A stretch of DNA of 33,975 nucleotides from Streptomyces luteolifulvus (GTDB taxonomy: Bacteria; Actinomycetota; Actinomycetes; Streptomycetales; Streptomycetaceae): contig NZ_VZRB01000056.1 in the NCBI RefSeq assembly GCF_008806595.1, positions 1 through 33,975 on the forward strand. Direction: 5' to 3'. The stretch's first letter is position 1. Each line of letters opens with the position of its first letter. Positions 24,417-32,365 of this stretch are shown here, in pieces. The notes beneath the pieces were generated by a model. That model was not told the origin of the DNA, made no database searches, and saw only the letters and a list, made by a program, of their open reading frames with translations. The position numbers and the translations under genes are program-made.

Positions 24417-26259
24417 AGCTTGACTCTGTCGGGGATCTTGGAGTTTCCCTGTGCGACAGCATGATCAACGGGCATGCTCGGGTGGTTCTGCCGATCGATG
24501 CAGCTGTCGAGGTGCCCGTTGTCCCTCCGCCCCCGTTCCGGTGAGCATGTCCCGCCTCTGACAGCGCAGGTCGCGCGGGCGAGCAACCCGGGTGGCACGA
24601 CGGCGATATGGGTACGGGACCGCCTCGATGGGCTGTGGTGCGACGAGGATTTCGCCGACTGGTACCCGCGGGACGGGCGTCCGGGTCTCTCGCCTGCTCA
24701 GCTGGCCACCGTCTGTGTGCTGCAGTTCCTGCTCGGCCTGTCTGACCGGCAGGCCGCCGAGGCGGTCCGCTGCCGCATCGACTTCAAGTACGCCATGGCC
24801 ATGGAGCTGGACGATCCCGGTTTCCATCACAGCGTGCTGGCCGACTTCCGCGACCGGCTCGCCGAAGACGGCCGTGCCGACCGGCTCCTCGACCTCGCGC
24901 TGGCCCGTCTCAAGGAGGCCGGCCTGGTGCGCGAACGCACCACGCAGCGCACCGACTCCACCCATGTCCTGGCCGCGGTGCGTGACCTGACCCGCCTGGA
25001 GCTGATCACCGAAGCGGTCCGTGCTGCACTCGAAGAAGTCGCCGGCACGTCCCCTCACCTGCTCGACGGGCTGGTCGATGAGGACCGGGGCTCCGCTACG
25101 GCCGACCAGTCCGGCTGGGCAAGAACCCCACCAAGCCCAAGACCAGGATCCTCGCCACCGGAAACGATGCCGTCCGGCTCCTGGAACACCTCGACCGGCA
25201 CGGAGCCGACCGCACCTCCGGTCCTCGTGTCCATGCCCTGCGCCAGATCATGGTGCAGAACTACCACTATGACGCCGCAGGACACCTGCGCTGGCGCACC
25301 GCCGAGAAGGAAGGCGCCCCGGGCTGCCGCCCTCGTCCCGGGCGATCGTCTCTTCCTACGACACCTCGGCTCGCTACGCACGGCACGGCCACATCATCAG
25401 CTGGAAGGGATTCGCCGCTCATCTGACCGAGACCTGCGGTCCCGACGGACCCAACGTGATCACGGACGTGGCGACCACCGCGGCCACCACCCACGACAGT
25501 CAGGTCCTGCCCGGCATCCACACACGCCTGGCGCGTCGCGGACTGCTGCCCGCCGAGCACCTGGTCGATGCCGGCTACACATCCCTGCCCCACCTGGACC
25601 AAGCCGCCCGTGAACACCAGGTCACCGTCTCCGGGCCGCTGCGGAGCAACCCCACCCGTCAGCACCGCCAGAACGAGGGCTTCGCCCGGGACGACTTCTA
25701 CATCGACTACGACCGCCAGCAGGTCACCTGCCCCCAGGGACAAGTCAGCCAGGGCTGGCATGGCCCCTACCCGACCTCCTCGCCCACCGCGGCCCCGCTG
25801 ATCGTGGCCCGGTTCACCAAGAGCCAGTGCCGCCCCTGCCCCGTCCGATCCCGCTGCACGTCTACCGTCGACAGCGCCCGCACCGTGGGTTTTCCCCCAC
25901 GCGAACTCCGCGACCTGCAGCTCCGCGTCCGCACTGAGCAGCAGACGCCCCAGTGGAAGGCCCGTTACGCGGTCCGCTCCGGAGTGGAGGGCACGGTCAA
26001 CGAGTTCGCCCACGGACACGGCATGCGCCGCTGCCGCTACCGAGGACAGGGAAAGGCACACGTCCAGCACGTTCTGACGGCCATCGCCGTCAACATCGAA
26101 CGCCTCAGCGGACTTCCACCCACCGAGGAAGCCCCCATGCCCCGCCGACCAACCGCCTTCCAGAACTACCTCGACCGCCGCGAGATCCCCCGGCCGAAGT
26201 CGTGGCGAAGCCTGGGAAGCTGACCTCGACGACTCCATGATCCCCGACAGAGTCAAGCT
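24417..26259 (+). mobile_element. IS1182-family insertion sequence with 26-bp terminal inverted repeats
   Basis: AGCTTGACTCTGTCGGGGAT at 24417 and its inverted copy ending at 26259 begin terminal repeats that match at 25 of 26 positions. They enclose a 1.84-kb element with one transposase gene. No clear target duplication is visible at the junctions. The well-kept ends suggest more recent arrival than the other insertion sequences here. Confidence 0.85.
24474..26223 (+). pseudogene. IS1182-family transposase, two frameshifts
   Basis: The N-terminal part (LSPAQLATVCVLQFLLGLSD, RQAAEAVRCRIDFKYAMAME, TDSTHVLAAVRDLTRLELI) is separated by a one-base loss near 25092 from a middle part (YGRPVRLGKNPTKPKTRIL). 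A second one-base loss near 25322 separates that from the C-terminal DDE part (ITDVATTAATTHDSQVLPGI, LVDAGYTSLPHL, KARYAVRSGVEGTVNEFAHG). The gene is otherwise full length. The start codon is uncertain: 24474 is the first ATG of the frame. The element is predicted to be immobile unless the breaks are sequencing errors. Confidence 0.88.
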
Positions 26260-26433
26260 AAGCTCGATCCGTCAGCGGGATTGGGTGGCTGACCTGCTCG
26301 GCAGTTCGCCCGTAATGTCCTCGGGCCGTTCGAGGTGGGCCGTCGCGTGACGCCGCGGGTGCGCCGGGCTCCACGGGCCCGGAGCGCTGCCGGTTTTCTC
26401 CTTCCTAGTCCTCGTCGGGGCGGTGCCCGGCCG

Positions 26434-26985
26434 TCAGGTGACGGCCGGGAGGGCGGTGAGCCGCTGCCAGCAGGTGGTGAAGGCTTGGCCCAGGGCCAGG
26501 TCGCGTCGACGCGTAGACATCGGCGTCGGGCGTGGTCGGCGACGCGGGCGGGCAGGTGGTAGAGGCGGAAGCGCATGGTCTCCGGTTCGGCGTCGGCCAG
26601 GCCCTCGACGTCGTGCAGGGCCAGCAGCCGCACCCAGGCGTCGAGATCACTCGCGAGGTTTGCGGCAAGCATCCAGCCGCAGTTCACTTCCCAGGAGGCG
26701 GAGGGCAGGTTGTCCAGCCCCATCGCCTTGACCGTGCGCACCCGGTCCTCCACGGACGCGTGCGAGCGGTGCAGTACGTCCAGGAACTGGCTGTGGCCCG
26801 AGCCGGCTGCCCCACATGTGACGGATATTGGTGGCGGTGATGCAGTACCGCCAGCCGGTCTTCTTCTCGAAGCGGGTGAGCTTCTTCAGGTGCCGCCGGG
26901 TCGGACGGACCCGGCTCACGATCCCCCGCATGCCCTTCGGCCAGCCCTCACGGGTGTTCTGCGCAGCGAGAAAGGCGTCCGCTGG
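26434..26985 (-). pseudogene. IS1380-family transposase C-terminal remnant
   Basis: Minus-strand fragments in several frames read RRHLKKLTRFEKKTGWRYCI, then VEDRVRTVKAMGLDNLPSAS, MLAANLASDLDAWVRLLALH and FTTCWQRLTALPAVT to a stop at 26434. These are the last third of IS1380-type DDE transposases. Frameshifts lie near 26500 and near 26780. The N-terminal part is missing here; a matching N-terminal scrap in the same orientation lies at 32215-32365. Confidence 0.8.
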
Positions 26986-27039
26986 GGCGGACGCCCCCTC
27001 GAAGCCGCAGCTTCACCCGAACCCGGCGAACCTCTGCGG

Positions 27040-27165
27040 TCACAGCACAAGCTCGAAGGTCCAGCGCCGCGGAATCACCCTGAACCCGCGGACACCGGGC
27101 GGGCGTTGGACGGGGTGGACGTCGATGCCGAGGCGGGCGCCATGGCCGATGACGGTGATGCGGTG
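27040..27165 (-). pseudogene. IS5-family transposase scrap
   Basis: The minus strand reads LGIDVHPVQRPPGVRGFRVI and PRRWTFELVL, matching the VxRPxxxRGFxVLPRRWVVERT block of IS5-type transposases. The ERT residues are altered and a stop follows. Confidence 0.6.
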
Positions 27166-27281
27166 GCCGGCGTCGGCACTTCGTATCCGGCTCGCATGTC
27201 CACGTGCCGACCCCGGCCGTCGACCTGAAGCCGGCGCGGGTGATCTTGATGCTGATTCCCGTGGCGGAGCGGCCCGGCACG

Positions 27282-28553
27282 TCAGGCCATCGAGGGCCGT
27301 TCGGACCGTCGCCCGTGGGGGACCAGGATGATGGCGACCGCACCGATCAGCGCCGGTATGACAAGGGAGTAGAAGGCGGCCGCGGGGTCGGAACTCACGC
27401 CGATCAGGAAGGTGATGTAACTGGGACCGATGACGGACCCGAACCGACCGACTCCGAGGACGAAGCCGAGGGCTGTGCGGCGCAGTTGGTGGGGGTAGTA
27501 ACGGGCCGCATAGGCGCAAATGACGTTCTGGGAGCCCAGAATGCCCCCGCCTGCCAAAGCCACCATCCCGAGGATGGCCAGGTGGCCCTCAACCGTGGGC
27601 AGGGCACGCATGGCCGCAGAGGCACACAGGAACAGGGCGGCGACACACAACTTGGCGGGAACCCAGTCGGCGATCATGGAGATGAGCAGTGAAATGACGA
27701 CTGCCCCGCCATTGAACGCGATGACGAACTCGAGGGTGTGACTCGGGTCGTAGCCCGCGCCGGCCCTCAGGGTCGGCAGCATGGAGGTCACCCCGTGGGC
27801 CAGTAGCAACCCGATGAAGCACGTGACGGAGAACAGAATGCTGGCCGCCGGCCACCCGGGCTCAAAGAGGCCCCACCACTCGCCGGTGACCACCCGTGCG
27901 TCTCGCCGTGTGGCCCGGTCCGGGAGGAAGGCCTCACTGGGTTCCTCGGTCGGTATCAGGTTCCAGCAGACCGGCACCAGCAGAATGGGCAGGGCACCGA
28001 CCAGGAAGGTCCATTGAAATTCCATGCCGGCCAGGAACGTGTGGTTGGCGCTCGCCGCCGCCACACCACCAAGGGGGAGGCCCGACTGGGCGATGCCACA
28101 GTAGAGCGACCGGCGCCCCAGCCGGGCCCAGTCCACGACCAGGACACAGATCAGCGGGGCCAGAATGCCCAGGCCGACACCGAGGAGGAAGCGGCTGAAA
28201 GCGAAGGCCAGGAGGTTGGGGGTGAGCCCGGCGAACAGCATGCAGCCTGATACCCACCCGACACAGACGGCGATGACCGATCTGCGGCCGTAGGTCTCAA
28301 TCAGTCCGCTGGCCATGAAGGCACCGATCGCCCCGCCCAGCGCAGTGGCGCTGGCAAGCATGCCCAAGGTGCCAGGAGTGACCTGCCAGGTGGAATGGCT
28401 CAGCAGCGAGGGGGCCACGGCCTGCAGAGAAAGCATGTCGTAGCCAAAGATGAAGAAGATTGACGTGCCCAGCAGCAGGACAGCACGGGCCCTCCAACGA
28501 CTCTGATGGATCAACTCGCCGTGGACTTGGACGTGCGCTACGGGTGGTTTCAT
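27282..28553 (-). CDS. MFS transporter, aromatic acid:H+ symporter type
   Basis: This is a 423-residue major facilitator with about twelve hydrophobic segments. The first helix carries FIFGYDMLSLQAVAPSLL, with the membrane-embedded Asp typical of the AAHS (PcaK/BenK) family. The loop between helices 2 and 3 reads GAFMASGLIETYGRRS, a variant of the conserved GxxxDRxGRR motif without the first Asp. It would import an aromatic carboxylate with protons, in parallel to the ABC importer. The ATG at 28553 has only a weak AGAAGG upstream. Operator copy H lies 172 bp upstream, so its leader may be long. The 3' end abuts insertion-sequence debris. Confidence 0.9.
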   Translation of the reverse strand: MKPPVAHVQVHGELIHQSRWRARAVLLLGTSIFFIFGYDMLSLQAVAPSLLSHSTWQVTPGTLGMLASATALGGAIGAFMASGLIETYGRRSVIAVCVGWVSGCMLFAGLTPNLLAFAFSRFLLGVGLGILAPLICVLVVDWARLGRRSLYCGIAQSGLPLGGVAAASANHTFLAGMEFQWTFLVGALPILLVPVCWNLIPTEEPSEAFLPDRATRRDARVVTGEWWGLFEPGWPAASILFSVTCFIGLLLAHGVTSMLPTLRAGAGYDPSHTLEFVIAFNGGAVVISLLISMIADWVPAKLCVAALFLCASAAMRALPTVEGHLAILGMVALAGGGILGSQNVICAYAARYYPHQLRRTALGFVLGVGRFGSVIGPSYITFLIGVSSDPAAAFYSLVIPALIGAVAIILVPHGRRSERPSMA

Positions 28554-28724
28554 GTCGACCTTCTGGTTTGGCTGGCCGGGGGATGGCGTTCAGTGCCATG
28601 GCCTGCACTGGGCGGTCCGGGCGGGACTCGGGGTGGAGGGTGGAACGTGCCGAGCCAGTGGCTCATCGGTCTGCTCGACGTCGTCTTCTGCGGGACAGAA
28701 CGCATGAAGCGACCGAGGAAACTA

Positions 28725-28738
28725 CCTACTTAGGTAGT
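28725..28738. promoter_or_regulatory. Operator copy H (MFS side)
   Basis: CCTACT-TA-GGTAGT matches the common register. An overlapping perfect inverted repeat ACTACCTA-CT-TAGGTAGT spans 28721-28738. TAGTGT at 28735-28740 could serve as a -10 for plus-strand transcription. Confidence 0.82.
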
Positions 28739-29001
28739 GTTTACTATCATGACTGAACTGCGGTGTCCATAACACGGACAGTCATCGGCTCGACCAGTTG
28801 CCGCCCGTCCAGGGTCTGTGGTCTACGGCGAGCGACTCGCTGCCGGGTTGGACAGGATCAAGAGGGATGGCACCCCACCGGGAAGGACCATGCCGCATCG
28901 GTGGGGCGCCGCAGCCAGGCTGGAATCGGCCGCCGGAATCCTGTGCGGCCGTTCGGAAATCTTGACCGACTCCCCTTGAGCCGCTTAGCTGACCGGCGAT
29001 C

Positions 29002-29015
29002 CCTACCTTAGTAGG
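29002..29015. promoter_or_regulatory. Operator copy I (upstream of small ORF and hydrolase)
   Basis: CCTACC-TT-AGTAGG is a near-perfect palindrome, extended by a C and a G on the outside. TAGGGT (29012-29017) ends 8 nt before the ATG at 29026. Confidence 0.82.
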
Positions 29016-29025
29016 GTGTAACCTG

Positions 29026-29373
29026 ATGGCTGAAGCTGCTGAATGGGACGAGCAGCGCGTCGGCGGAGCCGGCGAAAGGGAGGAGGCCCGCAAGGTAGGA
29101 AGACCTCGCGCGGCGCCCCGCCATTGGCACCTATGGATGGACGCAGTCATGCTGAACGTGCGGCTTGGCTACGCCCGTCCGCATCTGCCGCTGGTGGGCA
29201 GGAGGGATGCACAGGGCGGAAGTCGAGCCCGCGGTGCGCCGTCCTCATCAACGGGCAGTCTCCGGGCATGGCCGCGCCTGAACATGCCGGCGTCCGGATG
29301 CCCGACCCCGGGGCGCCCGAACGAGCTGCATGAGGTGGCGCGGATATTGACACAGATAATCAGGCGTCGCTAA
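29026..29373 (+). CDS. Hypothetical small protein (doubtful), possibly leaderless
   Basis: The 115-codon frame starts 10 bp after operator copy I at a spacing that suits a leaderless message. It matches no family I know. The N-terminus is acidic (MAEAAEWDEQRVGGAGEREE), the remainder is rich in Arg, Pro and Gly, and the third-position GC is weaker than in neighbours. It may be a decayed gene whose promoter survives, or chance coding. The downstream hydrolase at 29560 could be read from the same promoter. Confidence 0.25.
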   Translation: MAEAAEWDEQRVGGAGEREEARKVGRPRAAPRHWHLWMDAVMLNVRLGYARPHLPLVGRRDAQGGSRARGAPSSSTGSLRAWPRLNMPASGCPTPGRPNELHEVARILTQIIRRR

Positions 29374-29559
29374 GGGTGACTGATCGGCCACCGCATTCCG
29401 TCGGCCGCCCCGCCAAGTCCGTTCAGTCCCGGTTCCCCAACACGAATTCCCGACTTCCAGGCGCCAGTCGGCCAGTGATCGTCAGCGCGCCACGAGGAAT
29501 CCCCAGCCGCCCCTGAGGGCTCGAAGACCGCAGGCCTTACATCGCCCAGGAGAGCATCC

Positions 29560-31182
29560 ATGCCCACAGCCCCGTCTCCCTTCACCCTGGACAAGGACAT
29601 CGCCGTTCCCGTACGGGACGGCACCGTGCTGCGAGCGGACGTCTTCCGTCCTTCGTCTCCGGGCCGGTACCCGGTCATCATGACGCACGGCCCGTACGGC
29701 AAGGACATCCACTTCGAAGACTTCAACGCAGGCGCCTACTCGATCATCGACGAGCACGGCCCCTACATGAACTGGGAGACCGTCAACCCCGAATGGTGGG
29801 TGCCGCAGGGCTATGTCGTCATCCGGGTCGATCAGCGCGGCACCGGGCACTCACCGGGACGTATGGCCCTGATCGGCCGCCAGGAGTGGGAGGACCACTA
29901 TGATGCCATCGAGTGGGCCGGCGTACAGACCTGGAGCAACGGCAACGTCGGTCTGCTCGGCATCTCCTACTACGCCATCGGACAGTGGCACGTCGCCGCG
30001 ATGCAGCCGCCGCACTTGTCGGCCATTGTGCCGTGGGAGGGTGCGGTGGACATCTACCGCGACTGGTCCCACCACGGCGGGATCCTCTCCAATGGGTTTG
30101 CCGACGACTGGTGGCCGCGCCAGATCACCGGCAACCAGAGCGCGCTGCCGCCCGGGGCGGACAACCCCGGAAAGGCCGTCGACGGCAATGCGGATCTGCT
30201 GCAAGAGTTCCGCGATCACTCACTGTTCGACGCGTACTACGCCGACAGGCAGGCCGATCTGACCAGGATCCGGGTGCCGGTCCTCTCCGCGGGTAACTGG
30301 ACCAGCTATGCACTGCACTTGCGGGGCAACATCGAAGGCTTCATGGGTGCGGGCACACAACACAAGTGGCTGGAGATCCACGACGGCAACCACTTCACCC
30401 CCTTCTATACCGAGGAAGGCCGCCTGTACCAGAAGCGGTTCCTTGACTGCTGGCTCAAGGGTGACCAGCGCGCGTGGCACGACGAGCCGCCGGTCAAGCT
30501 GTTCATCCGCGATTCCCACGGCGGAGGCCAGTTCCGGGCTGAGAGCGCCTGGCCCCTCGAACGCACGCAGTGGACCACCTTCTACCTGGACGCTCACAGC
30601 GGACGACTTGACACCCAGTCACCCGAGCAGCCCGGCAGCGTCAGTTACCCGGCACCTGAAGGGAGCGCCACATTCCTCACGGCCCCCTTCAAGGAGGACG
30701 TCGAGGTCACCGGCCCCTCCGCGCTCCATGTTTGGGTCGCTGCCGACGCCGAGGACATGGACCTGTTCGTCACCTTGATCAATATCGACGCCAATGGCAA
30801 GGAGGTCACCTTCGAGGACGCCTCCGGCATCGGTAATCGCGGCCCTGTGGTCAAGGGCTGGCTGCGGGTCTCTCACCGGGCACTCGACGAAGCCAGGTCG
30901 TTGCCCTATCGCCCCTTCCATGCCCACACGGAGCGCGAGCTCCTGGAACCGAATGAACCAGTTCTCGCTTCCGTCGAGATCATGCCCACGAGCATGGTTT
31001 TCGCCGAGGGCCACCGCCTGGGTGTAGTGATCCAGGCAGCCGACCGCAACGATCCCACCCGTTTTCTCCACAACGACCCACAGGACCGCGCCGAAACTCT
31101 CTTCAGGGGTACCAACACTGTCCACACCGGCGGCGACATGGACTCGTATCTGCTCCTGCCTGTCATTCCAGCAACGGACTGA
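29560..31182 (+). CDS. CocE/NonD family hydrolase (X-Pro dipeptidyl-peptidase-like)
   Basis: This 540-residue protein has an alpha/beta-hydrolase core, then a jelly-roll C-terminal domain (about 330-535), as in cocaine esterase. The nucleophile is S136 in LGISYYAIG. The oxyanion region is VIRVDQRGTGHSPG (88-100) and a likely catalytic His is H278 (HDGNHFTPF). The Asp of CocE (in GWYDGF) corresponds to a GNWTSY segment here, so the acid residue is uncertain. It would cleave an ester or amide and could release an aromatic acid for the pathway. GGAG precedes the ATG at 29560. There is no signal peptide. The stop codon coincides with the first bases of the IS3 element, so the last residues may have been altered by that insertion. 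Confidence 0.9.
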   Translation: MPTAPSPFTLDKDIAVPVRDGTVLRADVFRPSSPGRYPVIMTHGPYGKDIHFEDFNAGAYSIIDEHGPYMNWETVNPEWWVPQGYVVIRVDQRGTGHSPGRMALIGRQEWEDHYDAIEWAGVQTWSNGNVGLLGISYYAIGQWHVAAMQPPHLSAIVPWEGAVDIYRDWSHHGGILSNGFADDWWPRQITGNQSALPPGADNPGKAVDGNADLLQEFRDHSLFDAYYADRQADLTRIRVPVLSAGNWTSYALHLRGNIEGFMGAGTQHKWLEIHDGNHFTPFYTEEGRLYQKRFLDCWLKGDQRAWHDEPPVKLFIRDSHGGGQFRAESAWPLERTQWTTFYLDAHSGRLDTQSPEQPGSVSYPAPEGSATFLTAPFKEDVEVTGPSALHVWVAADAEDMDLFVTLINIDANGKEVTFEDASGIGNRGPVVKGWLRVSHRALDEARSLPYRPFHAHTERELLEPNEPVLASVEIMPTSMVFAEGHRLGVVIQAADRNDPTRFLHNDPQDRAETLFRGTNTVHTGGDMDSYLLLPVIPATD

Positions 31183-31229
31183 ATCGCCCCGGCTCGAATA
31201 GAGACTCGATTTCATGAAGGGATCGAGTC

Positions 31230-31576
31230 ATGGCACGACCCTCCCGTTACCCGCTTGAGCTCCGCCGTCGTGCGGTGCGCATGGTCGCCGAGGTGCGCGA
31301 CGACTACCCGAACTGTGAGGATGAGGTCGTGCCGAGACGGCCGCTCTGCAGGCGGTGGCCGAGAAGCTCGACATCGGATCCAGCGAGACGCTGCGGAACT
31401 GGGTGAAGCAGCACGAGATCGACGCGGGTCAGCGTCCGGGGACGACGACGGAGGAGTCCGTCCAGCTCAAGGCGCTGAAGAAGGAGAACGCCGAACTCAA
31501 GCGGGCCAACGAGATCCTGAAGGCCGCGGCAAGTTTCTTCGCGGCCGAGCTCGACCGGCCACACACGCGCTCGTAG
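31230..31576 (+). pseudogene. IS3-family OrfA, frameshifted
   Basis: The start MARPSRYPLELRRRAVRMVA, from the ATG at 31230 after GAAGGGATC, is in a different frame from the helix-turn-helix remainder (VAEKLDIGSSETLRNWVKQH, then a leucine-zipper-like LKALKKENAELKRANEILK). The break lies at about 31313-31340. The C-terminal part ends with FAAELDRPHTRS at 31576. Confidence 0.82.
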
Positions 31577-32207
31577 CGTTCATCGACGAGCACCGGGACC
31601 GCTTCGGCGGGGTCGAGCCGATCTGCAGAACCCTCACCGGGCACGACTGCAAGGCGCCCCTTCCACGTACTACGCCCACAAGACCGCCTCGAAACTCCCT
31701 CTGCCCGTTCCGTGCGCGATGAGGAACTCAAGGAGCGGATCCAGGAGGTCTACACGTCCAACTACCGTGTTTACGGGACCCGGAAGATCTGGCGCGAGCT
31801 GAACCGCAGGGACATGCGGTGGCCCGCTGCACCATCGAGCGCCTGATGCGCGAGCTCGGGATCCAGGGCGCGGTGCGCGGCAAGCGCGTCATCACCACGA
31901 TCCCCGGCGGGCAGGCCGGGCGGGCCCCCGATCTGGGCGGGCGCGACTTCGTCGCCGTCGCCCCGAACCGGTGCTGGGTGGCGGACTTCACCCATGTGAA
32001 GACGTGGTCCGCGACGGTCTACGTAATCGCCTTCGTCCTGGACGCGTACTCGCGCATGATCGTCGGATGACAGCTCGCCACCCACAGCGCACCGAGAGCC
32101 ACACCCGGCTCCCCTGGGTGCCACAACCCTACGAATGGCTGGGCCTCCCAGGAAGAATGTAGAGCGCACCGATCTCCCGCTGGACGCCCTGGAGATGGCC
32201 CTGTGGC
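31577..32207 (+). pseudogene. IS3-family OrfB (integrase), multiply broken
   Basis: Segments in several frames read FIDEHRDRFGGVEPICRTLT, then DEELKERIQEVYTSNYRVYG, RCTIERLMRELGIQGAVRGK and NRCWVADFTHVKTWSATVYV, then DAYSRMIVG. The first DDE aspartate (VADFT) is retained. A stop replaces the Trp after RMIVG, a foreign stretch of about 67 bp interrupts the frame at 32096-32162, and the last catalytic Glu region is gone. Confidence 0.82.
32086..32172. repeat. 67-bp insert bounded by 10-bp direct repeats
   Basis: AGCGCACCGA occurs at 32086-32095 and again at 32163-32172. The intervening sequence splits the OrfB segment QLATH from RTDLPLDALEMALW, so the repeats look like a duplicated target. The insert is too short to encode anything. 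Confidence 0.6.
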
Positions 32208-32214
32208 CGTCTGG

Positions 32215-32365
32215 TGGCGGACATAGTGAAGCTGAGCGGGGCGAAGAACAGGCAAGCCCGCACCGCTCGGCCAGCCGCATCACCGGTACCAGCCCGGCAT
32301 ACGCGACCAGGTTCGTGTCATCGAACGCGGCCGATACCGCCGAAGCGGCATGGGAAGATGCATCT
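32215..32365 (-). pseudogene. IS1380-family transposase N-terminal scrap
   Basis: The minus strand reads SAVSAAFDDTNLVAYAGLVP then VMRLAERCGLA, which matches the start of IS1380 transposases (FDDPNLVSxAGLxPVxxLAERxGL). It is then disrupted. It lies in the same orientation as the C-terminal remnant at 26434-26985. Confidence 0.65.

Larger units (their letters stand above)
26260..27281. other. Insertion-sequence debris between IS1182 and MFS gene
   Basis: This stretch contains only the IS1380 and IS5 remnants listed separately. Positions 26260-26433 and 27166-27281 show nothing I can assign. Confidence 0.5.
28554..29559. other. 1-kb regulatory region with two operators and decayed or tiny reading frames
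   Basis: This divergent gap between the MFS gene and the hydrolase carries operator copies H (28725-28738) and I (29002-29015). Each is followed on the plus strand by a -10-like box and an ATG at leaderless spacing (28749 and 29026). The first frame stops after seven codons; the second gives 115 residues. The rest shows no recognisable gene, and I see no RNA gene. Confidence 0.5.
31180..32207 (+). mobile_element. IS3-family insertion sequence, decayed and 3'-truncated
   Basis: The left end TGAATCGCCCCGG is typical of IS3 elements and starts at the hydrolase stop codon. Two reading frames, OrfA and OrfB, follow, both broken. OrfB ends in RTDLPLDALEMALW at about 32207, after which the DDE tail is absent and IS1380 sequence begins. 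Confidence 0.8.
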
